A stretch of 64,000 nucleotides of DNA from Bradysia coprophila (GCF_014529535.1 NW_023503727.1:1116001-1180000), one strand, 5' to 3'; shown: positions 36,040 to 50,224, counted from the stretch's first letter. Notes: generated by a model not told the origin, from the letters alone. Made by a program: numbers and translations.

Positions 36040-36172
36040 AATCTGGCACACCATACAAATTGATGGTGTGCCAGATTCACCTTTAAGGGGCGAATCTGGC
36101 ACAGTCATGATTTTTCGTTACATGTAGTAAAAGGGCGCATCCTCTGATCGCGTGTGCCAGATTCCCCAATGC
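36040..36172. repeat. GTGCCAGATTC palindromic repeat, copy 1
   Basis: AATCTGGCACACCA and TGGTGTGCCAGATT form a 14-bp stem at its left, then GTGCCAGATTCACC and GCGAATCTGGCAC form a second. The right part, GATCGCGTGTGCCAGATTCC, also occurs in the copy at 49267-49372. Confidence 0.7.
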
Positions 36173-36652
36173 CGAAAGACCTCGGCCTCGCCTCGAACCA
36201 ACAAAATTCACACGTCAACTCGACTTTTCAACGTTTTATCCCCATTTTATGTAATGTGTACATCTAATGAATAACTCGTCTCTTCGCCTCTTATCAACAA
36301 AATAGGAACACTGGGACTGGATTTTTCTACTTAGAATTATCTAGTTGTGTAAATCGTTAATGATATCGACAATTCTTTCGATGATTGACAAATAACGATA
36401 AGTATTTGGAAGGAAAAGAGGGTCGTTTGTCATCTCTTGACTGTATGTTGTCCAGTTTTCGCGATATTTTTCTTTTCAGGGGTGAGAGGAGGATACTTAT
36501 TTCAATGAAATTCAATGGCTGCACTGAATTCAGTTCGATTTTGAATCTTTATACCATATCAATTACCAAAGACACAATCTATCATTCAACCATTCGCACT
36601 AAATGCTGTTAGTGTGGTATCAACATTCAACAACGCCACTAATTCCACTTAC

Positions 36653-36817
36653 CATATTCAAGAATGTTAAAAAGGCTGTGCGACCTTTCAGAAATGTACC
36701 CGAACTCTCTACCAGCGTTTTAAAAGGATCCGGTAAATTGACATAGTTCTGATCGTAGTAAATTCCAAACAGGAAATTGAATAACGCAATTCCGTGAAAA
36801 ACTAGTTTCCCGTCCAT
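36653..36817 (-). CDS. AIG1-family alternative first exon 1c
   Basis: MDGKLVFHGIALFNFLFGIY, then a linker, then RTAFLTFLNM|GTAAGT in phase 0. Joined to exon 2 it would give 237 residues. The internal Met at 36817 is chosen over the in-frame Met at 36844 because it aligns with the starts of exons 1a and 1b. It is the most diverged of the three but keeps LTF with the catalytic Thr. Confidence 0.7.
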
Positions 36818-38567
36818 GTTTACTCGTGTCAAAAAAAAACCCAAACAATTTTATTTTCGTTAAATTTGTTTAGGAATGAACATAAAACTCTAGTAGATTG
36901 CCGTCCGTACGTATAACGATGCACTGATCTTTAAGTTTCTATTTTTTAACAAGATAACTTCAAACCGATGCACTTTAATGTGTATTTCAATTGATATGAT
37001 AAAAAATTGAATGCCAGAAACTAAATTATTCGGGTCATTAAGTCATTTACTATTTAATACATCAGAAAAACCTTTTCCCGTTATTTAAACTTCGTTTGAG
37101 GAAATATTTTTTTTTTACTTTCATTCCAGCTGAGCTAAGAACAGACTATCGATCGATCTATATGAACCATATTCATAATACACTCGTTCGTTTTGTAGCG
37201 ATGGTTACGCGATACAGCAATATTACATATAGTGTACACTTAATTTTGCATTTCGTGTGCAATTCTAATTGTTTTCCACTTAAACTTTAATTACATTCAC
37301 GCACGGCATCGACACATCGCTTTGTAGAGACTATGTACTAGGCGTTATACACTGTATAGTATGTAGTGTATAATCGGACCAATCATGAGAAGTATAACTT
37401 CGTTAAGGTCAGTGCGATACTATAATTGAACTTGAAAAGCTTTGTGTTGAGATTGTTGATGTTATGGTGTTCGAAAAAAAAACAAACAGAGAAAACTGAA
37501 TGGAATGAAAATTCAATGAAAATTGCTCCATTCAGTCAGCTGCATTCTAAAAATCTGACTTACATTTTCAAAGATTTGGTAGTCTCTGCATCGAAACGTC
37601 TGTCCTCGCAGTTTGGAGTTTGGCAGAATGTGGAATTACATTCTCACAGTTAAACTGACCTGTCAGCATTTTGTATGAGTAGCAACAACTTTATGGTTTT
37701 GGTATTGTATTGCTGTTCCGAAGCAAAAATTATTTTTGGTCATTGTTTCGCTTGGAACAATGGACCGAGGCGACCCAACGACCAAAAATAAGGAACGACA
37801 ACGGTCTAAATCTGGAAAAATTTTGTGATATTTATCCACAACAAAGGACTTTTTGAAGACCATTCCGAAGGTTTAAATATCGTAACAAAAGTGAATTGGT
37901 CCAACTATCTTTGATAGACTCGGAACAGGTCAGACCTAGATTTTTCTTGGATTTATCTGAAACCTGATTGACCTGAAACTTATGAAGGAAATTTACCTGA
38001 TTTCGCATTTTATGTCCGACCTGTCAGGTCAGGTTTCATGTTAACCTGAAATTTTGACAAATTTGTATGAAAATTTCTTAAACTTTCAGGTCAACCTGAA
38101 ACCTGGCCTGACAGCTTTAAGAAATTTAGGTCCGGTCAGGTTGTTTCAACGCAAAAACCTTTTATTTCTGGTCATACTAATTTTTTGACCACGGTCAACC
38201 ATTTCCGAGTTTTGGACGCTGCGACCAGTTCTAAGGGAACGCCAAAAATGATCGCCACCTTTCTCCTTGTCATAAAACATCCGTCCCATTGTTCATCTAA
38301 TAATTTATTGTGCTCCACTTAAATCAACTTAAAGCACAAAATAACAAAGAAAAAAATTGGTTAGGGCTGACTCAACAACCGAAAATCTTAACATTCGAGC
38401 AATACAACCATCCGTCTATTACAATGTATGGAACTATAAACTAGTGGTTTAAATATCGAAGCCTTGGAACGACATTGGTTTTACATTTAAGTTCTCTGTT
38501 TGTTTTTTTTTTTCAAATTAATTTTTTTAAGCGCATTCTGAGTGCATTTGCGACCACTTTAGCTAAG
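36818..38567. other. Intergenic region with AGGTCAGGTT-rich repeat
   Basis: No gene is seen. 37915-38165 contains many inverted copies of AGGTCAGGTTT and ACCTGAA; related words occur at 39170-39270 and 57490-57540, so this is an old repeat family. A TTTATT at 38304 could be the - strand poly(A) signal of the zinc-finger gene that ends at 38568. Confidence 0.5.
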
Positions 38568-40471
<1,904 letters not shown>

Positions 40472-41143
40472 TTTCTTTAGCTAGTTTAAGTACCTACACG
40501 GAACGGAAAATACCGGTCAGTTGATACTACGTAACGACAACAGTAAACAAGGCCATTATTCGATTGCTTACTTGTTAAGATAGTAATCGTTGGTTAGAAT
40601 CAGTGAAGTTATTTTCGTACGCCTCCCATAACAAAAACGATGCTATTTGACATCCATTTTACTTTTTTGAACAGCTGTTCGAAATTTTTCTCTGACAGAA
40701 AGTGGAATCAGAGGTTGGATGCACTGCGCTGTTCGATACGATTTCAGTTCACTGAATCACCGATACGACATTTTTGAAAATGTGCGATCTCGAAACAGAA
40801 GTCGCGAACAAAATTGAAACAAATCATCGGCGGAAATAGACCGTTCAAATCGCATTCAGATGTCGAGAATAAGATAGAGAAATATGTGAGTTCGTTAGCC
40901 TGTAGTATCCACAGGCTGTACTGCATTTTTTGTGCACCATTTTCTAATGAAATAACTTCGATTCTGGTAAAATATCAATGAAGATTCGGACACTCCCCAG
41001 CGACTATAATTTATTAGACAATCTGTTATCGACGGAAACGACAAAAATCAGCAATGAGCTCTGGTGTCCTATTATAAGAAAATGTATGTTAAAACTAATG
41101 AAGTAATAGATTTTGTTGAAAATGTTCAAACAAGTCACCTGAA
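40472..41143. other. Upstream region of the zinc-finger gene
   Basis: Likely 5' leader and promoter of the - strand gene. There is no further gene or repeat. Confidence 0.4.
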
Positions 41144-41305
41144 TTCACGCCATAAGTGTGCCTAAAATTTGAATTTTAAGTGAACGATTCTATGAAAAAG
41201 CGAACCGAAAAATACATTTCAACGCTTTCTTGTATGAAAATGACGCTACGTTAGAAAGACCTCTGCACTTTCCATTTTGAATTTCGACCGCACTTACGGC
41301 GTGAA
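41144..41305. mobile_element. TTCACGCC MITE
   Basis: 162 bp, with ends TTCACGCCATAAGTGTG and CGCACTTACGGCGTGAA (about 15 bp inverted). It matches 14218-14378 in reverse orientation throughout. Confidence 0.8.
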
Positions 41306-41309
41306 TACA

Positions 41310-41440
41310 CTTATAACAGAAAAAAAAAATATTTGTAAATGTTTACCTTGTAGCAGTTTTGAACTCTCGACCTCATGATATCTAGTCCACGATCCTGCTA
41401 ATGTTGCTCTTCAGCCATTAGTGACAGCTTATTTCGAATC
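41310..41440 (-). repeat. Possible tRNA-derived SINE
   Basis: Read on the - strand, GGCTGAAGAGCAACATTAGC and, about 30 bp later, GGTCGAGAGTTCAAAACTGC resemble the A and B boxes of a tRNA promoter. They are followed by a T-rich tail next to the MITE. The cloverleaf is not convincing, so a SINE or tRNA relic is a guess. Confidence 0.35.
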
Positions 41441-42497
41441 GTTGGCACAAAAGTATTTCTTTTGTTAAAAAAATAAATCTTTTGTGACAATCGTCAAACT
41501 AAAACTAATTGATTGTTTTCGTAAAGATTGATTAGGAAGTCTTTAGTTCAGAAAGTAAGCAGCATCTCGATATTCCATAGAGTTACACTATACAGTATAA
41601 CTCTATGCGATATTCGATCCTAATTTAATTTTTGAGACTTCGGAATTCAACTTACCCTAAAAATTAAGCGAGTAAGAAGAGGGAAATTCAGCTTAAGTTT
41701 GAGATCTATCAGCAATATAGCACAAGATTCTCAAATCTAGATATCCCAATACGTTTGTGTGTACCTACTAATTTCGTCGAGTCTGTAAAATTGCTCGAAG
41801 TGTCATTGAGCATTCGAAATGTGTTTATAAGGTTGTGAGCAATAAATAACAAAATACTATTCAATGTGATTAGCAATGTGATCAAGGCGAGCGATGGGAT
41901 TATTCTGAACGACATCAGTGTAAGGCACACCATTTGGCGTACTGTTTTGGTATTAGTGCAGTAGCCATAGAAGTGCCAGTGTCCATGAAAGGTGCACGGG
42001 ATGTCTTAGGTGATTTGGATAGCTCTTGGTACCCTGAAAAAGAAAAGTTCGGATGCCAAGCTGAAATCCTGTCAGTTTTCGGGAAAAGGAGGAGGGGAAG
42101 TCTGGAGTGCACTTTTTCAGTTTTTGACCATTTTCGAACACTCTGAACAAAATATTTCGTATTATTATGGATGATATCGATAGAGAATTAAATTTCAAAT
42201 TTTTTGTACAACATAGGGTGGTCCAAAAATGTGGTCAAAGTGAATAAATATTTTGAAACACCTATTTTTTCACTGTTTTTGTCATATTTCAGATGGAACC
42301 AATGTTTAGATAATGTTCTACAATATTGTTGCCCGGAAAATTCTCTATTCATATCCAATATTTCGAATACGTAGAGGCACCAGAAGGTTACAGGGTGGTC
42401 CTGAACAATAGTTATGTCACGTCTGTAGAGAAATAATGATAACAATTTTTAACTAAATTTGTCGCAGAAATGTTGAAGAATGACGATGGAATTATAT
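41441..42497. other. No gene seen
   Basis: AT-rich sequence with short chance frames. A palindrome around 41580-41605 (AGAGTTACACTATACAGTAT) is the only structure noticed. Confidence 0.4.
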
Positions 42498-43733
42498 TTT
42501 TAGACCCGTACGAAGTACTGGGGTCTTATAGGTTTACGCATACGTTTGTAACACGTCGAATTGGACTCCCTGAGTAAGGGGAAACCTACTGTGGTTGTCT
42601 AGAGATGCCAAATCCGCGAAAAAAAAATGTCCGTCTGTCCGTCTGTCTGTCTGCACGATAACTTGAGTAAAACGCATCCGATTTTGAAAATTCTTTTTTT
42701 TCCCGTTTGGTAATGTCAAAAGACAGGCTAAGTTCGAAGATGAGTGATTTTGGATCGACCCCTCCCGAGCTGTGGCCCAATAAGTGCTTTACGGTTTTTC
42801 GAAGATATCTCCGGACATTTAAACGTTAAACTTGTAGGTGATACGTCAAATAAAAGGTATTTACAATAGCGATCGACAAAAAAAAAGTTTATGGAAATCG
42901 GATGACCGACTCGTGAGTTAGACCCCTTGGTGTGGAACAGGCACAGGGCGGCAAGCAGTTTTTGCTTGTAGGTCGGCCACATTTGAACATATTTCGTCTG
43001 TTTTAGCTTTATTAGATAGGTATTGACCGTACCAATCAGGGAAAATTTTTTTTATGAAATTATGTTCTCCGGAGCGTGAGCTAGGTCTCTTGGAGTGAGC
43101 TCTTATCTGGCTACTCGGAAGTACAGTGAACGTGGTGTATTTTGACAATATCTCGAGTAAATTTTGACCGAATTTCATGAATTTTTTTTTGTTTGAAAGG
43201 TATTAACGAATGTAAAGCGTCGGTACTATTTCCGGTCTCCTAACAAAATGGCTGCCGGCGGCCATATTGGATTTTAGTAAAATAGAAATATCTTGGGAAA
43301 AATGATACTTAGAGAGTTTCTGTTAACATGGAAATAATTTGTTATGTGTGTGGGGTTTCAGGGATTCCATATACGGACATCTATATATACCTATATACAG
43401 CTATATTGAGCTATATACAGGCATATAGAGCTATATAATAGCATATATTTATCTGTGAAATGTTTATTTATAGTGAAATATAGTTAAATATAGCGGTATA
43501 TAGCTGTTTAAATAGGAATTTATGAAATTTGTCTTCGTACGGGGCTGTCTATATTGCCTCCGGCAATTTAGTTGTATATGATAACAAGGCAAAGAGTGGA
43601 TAATGTAAGTGATTTTAAAGGGAGAATAGTTTTTCAGCAGATAAGAAAATGAAGTAAGAGAAATGAAGAGTTTCACATTAAAGGCTTTTGATACGAATAG
43701 GTGTTTCGTACGGGTCGGCGTTAGCTATGTTTT
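42498..43733. mobile_element. GACCCGTACGAA-ended repeat family, copy A
   Basis: About 1.24 kb. GACCCGTACGAA at 42503 is the inverse of TTCGTACGGGTC at 43704-43715, followed by GGCGTTAGCTATGTTTT. Inside are a GTCT/GTCC run (42630-42652), TATATAGCTATAT-type repeats (43385-43500) and a block that in other frames looks like protein but is repeat DNA shared by all copies. It is in opposite orientation to copies B and C. Confidence 0.85.
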
Positions 43734-45239
43734 AATGATTTGTTTAGTGTAGCAGGGTCTTCAGCGTATTTAAGAAAGAAGTTTTAACGAAGAAATTTTT
43801 TAGAAAAATGGCAGGTTCCTATCAGTCTGCCTACTTTTTTGATATATATTGACATTAAGAAGTAAGCAAAATTCCAAGTTAATATTCACTCACTCGTCAA
43901 ATTATCGAACATCTAACAATTAGAAATATGGCTACAAGCATTAGAACAATACAGGGTGGATCACAATATTTGTGAAAGACAGAATAAGATGAAGAAATGT
44001 GAGCATGTTAATAGGAAAATTGTGATTGCTCGTCCTGAGAACTTAGTCTTATAGGATAATCTGAAAAATATCGGAACTATATTTGTCATTATTTCTAGTG
44101 TTAACATAGAACTATGACTTACTTGCTATGCACAATACAATGTGGAATAATATAAAGCCACAAGGGGAAACAATTACCTGGTAACAAGCCGTTTGAATCT
44201 CATCTGATGTCACACTACTTACAAGCTTTTCTTTAATTTTCGCGAAACTTTAACCTTCATTTGGAAATTCTCTTCGTGACATGACCCTCGTTCTCAGGGT
44301 CAGGAGAAGAGATAGTTGACATTCGCACGATTTGAGATGTTAGAAAAATTCCTTCAACATCTGTATTATAAAAACGTAATTGTTTAGTGAGAAACGTTAT
44401 TTCACGGTAATCACAAGAATTATAGGTCAACGGAATTGTAGTCCAAAAGAGAATGTTTTTGTGAGAACCTGTACTACAATGATTTTGATGTTTTTTGACT
44501 TCTTTGTGGTAAATGAAAATCGTTTTTCACAAAAGTAATCCGTTTCGGCTTTTTGCTCCGTACAACATGCGCCCAAAATCAATCATTTATACGCTAAAAA
44601 AATCGTTGAGACGGATGTCAAAGTACTATTTCAAATGGAACATCAAAATTCATTTGAGTTCATTTTCATACAGTGTATTAGGTCCCTTATTTGACGTTTC
44701 GAAAATGAACCGCTCATGCCTGGTTTATTTTACTCTGCCGTGGTCTAAGTATAATAGTACTTCACATGACTAGACTAGGGATAAAAACATGAAAAGTAGA
44801 GTTTTCGCGTTAATTTTGTTGGTCCGAGGCGAAGACGAGTAAATAACTATTGCAGATAGATGGTCACAGGTCTTTGAGTATGTGTTGTCTTCAGAAAATT
44901 AATAAACAGAAAAACTTACACTATCTATGGATGAAAAGTTGAAAGGACCAGTCAAACACCAAATTTTTTAAGGGAGTTGAAGAGTACGGTTTTCCACGCA
45001 CGTGTAAAACATGTAAAAGATGTATGTTGGAAGCAAAAGAAAGGAAATTTGGTGCTGCGCAATTTTCATTTAAAATAGCATTCTTCAGAGGACAAATCTC
45101 GACATTGGGACATTACCATCATCGATTGTGTTATATCGCCCATCGATTGTGTGTGATGATTTTTTCTGCTGTTTGTTTTTCGTTGTAAAGTGGAAAACAT
45201 ATCGTTTGTTTCATAATCTCCTCTGAACCGATTAAAACT
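43734..45239. other. No gene seen
   Basis: AT-rich sequence. The open frame at 44513-44773 is unlike any family I know and lacks support. Confidence 0.4.
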
Positions 45240-45623
45240 ATGAGGTGTATAATTCCATACAATGAACCAAGAGGTTCAGACGCAGTGTGCGCATTTGATG
45301 GCCGATTTTTCGGGAATTTCAATGATTTAGAGGAACTGCAATGTGATCAACATAATAATAAAAACTTGCAATTTAGACACGAAGGAGGTTGCTGGATATG
45401 GGAGTTATACGGATTCGAAACGTACCAGGCACTTTTGGTGAGAAAGGTCCATTTTTGGTAGAACGAACCAAGAACTAATCGATTTTTCTGGAATTTCGTT
45501 TCTTAGATTTTGATTTTCTTCATTCTTCTTGTTGTTTCTGCTGTGTATTGGTGTATCTATCGGGCAGTTAAGCGAACATTGTGGAAAAAGCAGAAACTTT
45601 CTTCAAGTGTTGTGCCAGCCTAA
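45240..45623 (+). CDS. Small single-pass membrane protein, unknown function
   Basis: Exon 1 45240-45437 and exon 2 45507-45623 are joined across a 69-bp GTGAGA...TTCTTAG intron in phase 0, giving 104 residues. The N-terminal 66 residues contain six cysteines or aromatic pairs (CAFDGRFFGNF, LQCDQ, GGCWIWELYGFE) and no signal peptide. Exon 2 begins with a membrane span (ILIFFILLVVSAVYWCIY) followed by a basic tail (RAVKRTLWKKQK). AATAAA lies 36 bp after the stop, at 45659. The splice joint adds a membrane segment precisely, which supports a real gene, but I know no homologue. Confidence 0.6.
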
Positions 45624-45800
45624 AATTGATATGGACTGAACATGGACATGAAGAGAGAAATAAATGAAAAATTCCAACGAACATCGACATGGACAAACTA
45701 AATTTTATTGAAAAATAAAATATTAAATTAAATTGTGTTTGATGTTGTTTTCATGGTTGTTTTGCTGAATTCAAATTAAATAAATGTGTGAGAAAGGTAT

Positions 45801-47199
45801 TTATATTTTGGTATAATTTTTAATCCAGTCTCTGAATTCTGGAATGGATGACGATACGCTGGTATCATTTTGCATACATTTATAGACATAACTGAGTACT
45901 CCCACCAATAATTCCTCGGTACTCCTAGCGAGGGTGACGGGTCCTCCCGAATCTCCCTGACACACTGAAAATTTATTTGAATTTTATGTTAAAAATTGTT
46001 ATTAAAATTTGGCAAGCATAATAACTATTTAAACATTAGTTCGGCTTCTTCACTTGTTAAAGTTTTTTGCAAATTGTTTTATGCTAGAGATGAAAGGTTG
46101 AAAATTCCAGTTTTTGTGTGAATTGTTATCGATCACACGATTTGTGAATCACACAAAAAAATGACGCTTCGCTTTCATCCCGAGTTATGTAACGACTAGC
46201 TTCTCCTCACTAACGTTGACACAGGCCACTTTCGACCCTTAGAAATACGAAAATATGAAAAATACCTAAGTGACTTCAAAGGACGGGACCGCCGAGAAGG
46301 GATGACACTTGGCTCATTTCTGTTTTGGTCGGATCCCAGACAGGAAAGTCTTCTCATTCTATAAAAATACGACTAAACCTGAATTGAACGCTCGGACAGG
46401 CTAGCCTTGCGAAATGTGAGTTACGGGCTCTGTGATTGTTAATGACCAGGACTGTGATTAATGCGATTAATGGTTAGGAGATGAGGTCTTAGATTGGTCT
46501 TCAAGATTCTAATGATGACAGGGTAGTACAAAGGATCCACTGATCTGTGTACATCGATCAAATGGTCGGTCCTAACTGATAAAATCTGTAGTACTTACTT
46601 GCAGAATGGTGGCTACTGTCGATATGACACAGTTCGTTAGATAAAATTTTTGGAAAATAGTTTAGGCATTCGTCACGAGTGATTACTTCCATCTCCACTT
46701 TCATCAGCTTGTCGCTGTTCGGACATTGATTATCTGCACAAATTCTTCCATAGCCGCTGATTTCCACGAAAACATCACTCGGATCAAAGTCTTTTTCAGC
46801 CATTATTATTGACCGTACGGCATCAGTAAACTGGATTTCTGTAGCCGTCTCCAAGACGGCTATATCGTATTTCAATGATGGTTTACGTACGAACAAATCA
46901 TGAATGAATTTTTTTTTGATGTTGTAGATAGAACCCCACCACGTACAATCCGAACTACCAGCACGAATAACGTAAGTATATTCGGTTTTGTCCACACAGT
47001 CCGCAGCGGTTAAGACATAATTTCTACTAATTATCACACCCATGACAGTCAGCATAAGCAAACGGTATATAATTTACATTCATCGCTACTTGATAGGGTC
47101 GTTTTTTATGTCTACCGCTAAACCATTCACAACGGTCAAACGTTCGTCGAAACTGACTACACTTTGTATCAACAAAACTAGAACCACAATTTTCAACAT
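45801..47199 (-). pseudogene. Chymotrypsin-like serine protease homologue, frame-broken
   Basis: A secreted S1-family protein. The start at 47199 gives a signal peptide (MLKIVVLVLLIQSVVS) and the activation region (LTVVNGLAVDIKN, where the family has IVNG). The frame then breaks twice: PYQVAMNVNYI continues in a second frame and GVIISRNYVLTAADC in a third. In the last motif the catalytic His of TAAHC is Asp. The catalytic Asp (YDIAVLE) is present. Exon 1 ends at 46599 (A|GTAAGT); exon 2, 45964-45801, has MCQGDSGGPVTLA with the catalytic Ser and the C-terminal helix (FRDWIKNY). A TATA-like TATATAAG lies near 47270-47280. With His lost and frames broken it cannot be an active protease; a short missed intron is an alternative to the first break. 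Confidence 0.75.
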
Positions 47200-49266
47200 T
47201 TTCGCACTATACAACTGAACCGTTTTTTATCACTTTCAAAAACTGCCTGACTTGGTGAGACATCACAGACATACTTATATACAATGCATAAACTTTAATC
47301 GAGAAAGCGAAGCCATTCTCGTTACTGTTTGTTTTTAAATAATTTGTAAAAACTTAAAAAATGCTGAATCGTTCCTGTCTGCATTAATGCTGGGTTTTCA
47401 ATGCATGGAAACTGTTTCTCCATAAGTTTATTTATAAAATTTATCGAAAACAAAAATATTAAAGAAATGAGCTAGCTGTGTCTAAGAGAATTGTATCGGA
47501 ATTAACTTTACGCTGATGGTTGTAAAATGTCGACAAAATATAAATACTTTTTGAGCGAAAGACAATCCATAGAGTTATATTGGATCAACGGATAGGCACA
47601 ACCAACCCATCACAATATACGAGCGGCAGACACATCAGTAATAGTAGATTACATACTTGGAAAATCGTTGTTTTGAAGAGTGTGGAGTTTGTATGCTGAA
47701 CCGAAGGCGAAGTATACAACCACACGAGTCAAAGCAACGGTTTCCGCACAATTATGTAAGTTATTTTACCTCTAAGTGCGGCGAATAAATAAATAAATAA
47801 ATAGTGCGGCGAACGTGATTTTTTTCGACATTCTTCTTTTGTAATCAACATTACTTTGCAACCTCCATGCAAAACTTTCTGCAAACGTTTGCAACATCTA
47901 CAGATTGTCTACAAAAATGAATTTTCGCAGCACATAGGAGGTAAAATATTAAAAACTCCGTCAGGTACCATAATTTTATGGTTTTAAGAACAAACCGAAA
48001 ATTTTATGGATAGGGAAGGGAATAGCACTGCAACCCGCGAAAATTTTTCGTCAACCTTACAAACGTTTGAAAGCCCTACCTACAAAACAATCAACAACAA
48101 GTCTATTTTAGTTTCCATTCATAGCACCTACGAGCATCAAAAGTGTAACAATTCATGCGTAAAGTTATAGGGAACACTTATCGCTATGCACCTGTGGAAA
48201 AACCAAATTTTAGGAACGTCAAAGTACACCAAATTGAAGCTTCTGTCTCCAGGAGACATTTTGATTTCAATTTCAATTCAATAAAGAAATGAGCGATGCG
48301 AATGCAATAAGTAGAAATTTGTAACCTCGAGGTGATATCGAATCTTCTCAAATTGAATTTCGTTTGAGTAAATGGTAGTGTATTGAGTCTCAAATGGATG
48401 TAAGTTAGTAGCTTCTTTCATTCATATACCACCACTTGGATTCTTAAAAATCCATTAGATTTGTTTCTGTATCCCATGTGTCCCATGAGAGAGTTAACAC
48501 GTGGAAATTTTATATGCTATCCCTGCAAACTCATTTCAATTTCGCTTGATAATTACTCGTAGCATATCCCTCTATCGTTTTCAGTGAAAATATCCCATGT
48601 TCACGACCCTCGCAAAATAAAGTTGTTCAGCCCCACCGTGCAAGCATGAGTGGTACTCTAAATATAGTACTGAAACTGGACAGTGTATCAAACAAATTTT
48701 GGCACTGTAAAATTTTGTCATACTTTTGGCAGCTGTCACTCGAAGTGATGATTTTTCGATTATCATAAAGATGTGACCGTTAAAGTTGGCCCAAAGTCAG
48801 CTATTTCTACCTAGGATTTCTGCATGGTTAACGCCAGCTTCCTAAAAACAATTTGGAACCGTTTTTGCATAAATTCTGTGAAAAATTAAAAAAAAATATG
48901 TTTTTTTCGTACCTCTAGAAGGACAATGAACCTCCAACCCGGTGAAACTTTACGTCGACTCTATATTCGTTCGAAAGCTCTTGAAATTCCTTCTAAAATG
49001 AGCTATACGACACGACTATTTTTCTTTCCAGTCACAGATTTTAGAAAGCTTTAAATCCCAAAAATTTCTGAAAAAGTCATGGTCAGGAGCACTTTTTGCA
49101 ATTTTTCATCGGTGAGACGATTTTTGTAATTTTAAAGTATGCTAAATTGAAGCCACAGTCTCTACGAGTAGTTATCATATACAGTTAACAAATTCTTTCC
49201 TACACAGTCACCAAAACTGCTCCCATTTTTCTATAAAAAAAAAAAAATCGTGATTCTGCATCAAAC
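47200..49266. other. Intergenic region
   Basis: No gene is seen. It contains the conserved-core hairpin at 47666-47739 and an AAATA run at 47787-47804. The remainder is AT-rich. Confidence 0.5.
47666..47739. repeat. Three-stem hairpin with conserved core (site 3)
   Basis: CGTTGTTTTGA pairs with TCAAAGCAACG (10 of 11), GTGTGG with CCACAC, and TTGTAT with ATACAA. The tip GCTGAACCGAAGGCGAAGT shares CCGAAGGCGAAG with site 1, although none of the stems is related. Confidence 0.8.
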
Positions 49267-49372
49267 GGCGTGATGGTGTGCCAGATTCACCCCTACGAGG
49301 CGAATCTGCCACGATCGTGACTTTAAAAGGGTGCATACTATGATCGCTTGTGCCAGATTCCCCGATGCCGAG
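49267..49372. repeat. GTGCCAGATTC palindromic repeat, copy 2
   Basis: It shares GATGGTGTGCCAGATTCACC, GGCGAATCTG, AAAAGGGTGCAT and TGTGCCAGATTCCCC in order with 36063-36172. The spacing differs by a short deletion. Confidence 0.7.
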
Positions 49373-49430
49373 CTGTTTGATAATTAGCGGACAATTACGG
49401 ATCGTTTATATCCCCTGGCCTTAAAAAAAT

Positions 49431-49864
49431 CAGTCAAAAACACTCAAAAGAGTAAAAGTGACGCAAGTCCCTGTGCATACTTCCAAAACAACTGATATCG
49501 CTGGATGTGACGCATTCTGCGCTTGTACGCAAAAACTGTAACAGTAAAAATTTGACCAAAGAAATTCTAGAAACAAAATTTTACCAAAAAAATTTTGCGT
49601 CACAAAGTGGCAGATGATCCGGACGTATTAGGACATATTCTTTCCTATTTTAAAAAAATTCTTAAAAGTACTTTCCTCAACATCTGCCACTTGTGACGCA
49701 AAATTTTTTTGGTAAAATTTTGTTTCTAGAATTTCTTTGGTCAAATTTTTACTGTTACAGTTTTTGCGTACAAGCGCAGAATGCGTCACATCCAGCGATA
49801 TCAGTTGTTTTGGAAGTATGCACAGGGACTTGCGTCACTTTTACTCTTTGAGTGTTTTTGACTG
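49431..49864. repeat. Near-perfect 185-bp inverted repeat (hairpin)
   Basis: 49431-49616 and 49681-49864 are reverse complements apart from two single-base indels, separated by a 64-bp unique spacer. The outer ends are CAGTCAAAAACACTC and its complement, and the inner ends CAGATG and CATCTG. The arms encode nothing and match nothing else in the window. They could be a foldback MITE. Confidence 0.9.
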
Positions 49865-49889
49865 AGATCAGTTCTTTTGGAAGAATTAG

Positions 49890-50224
49890 TAGATTGAAAA
49901 ATTTAAAAATTTGAAAAATTTAAAAAATGTGAAAAATTTTGAAAAGTTCGAAAATTTTTTAAAATTTTCAAAATTTTTAAAATTTCAAAATTTTAAAAAT
50001 TTCAAATTTTTAAAATGTTTCAAAATTTTTAAAAACTTAAAAAATTTGTAAAGTTTGAAAAATTTTGAAAAATGTAAAAAATTTTGAAAAATTTAAAAAA
50101 TTTTGAAAAATTTGAAAAATTTTGAAAAATTTGAAAAATTTTGAAAAATTTAAAAAATTTTAAAAATTTTTGAAAAGTTTAAAAAAATTTGAAAAATTTG
50201 AAAAATTTTAAAAATTCTAAATTT
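49890..50224. repeat. AAATTT/GAAAAAT low-complexity tract
   Basis: Simple repeats of TTTGAAAAAT and TTTAAAAAT with no other content. Confidence 0.9.

Larger units (their letters stand above)
34849..36652. other. Intronic/intergenic DNA with hairpins
   Basis: No gene is seen. It contains the three-stem hairpin at 35611-35680 and the GTGCCAGATTC repeat at 36040-36172, which are listed separately. Confidence 0.5.

Noticed and set aside
41310-41440. A functional tRNA gene
   Set aside because: Box-like words are present but the acceptor and anticodon stems do not pair; kept only as a low-confidence SINE.
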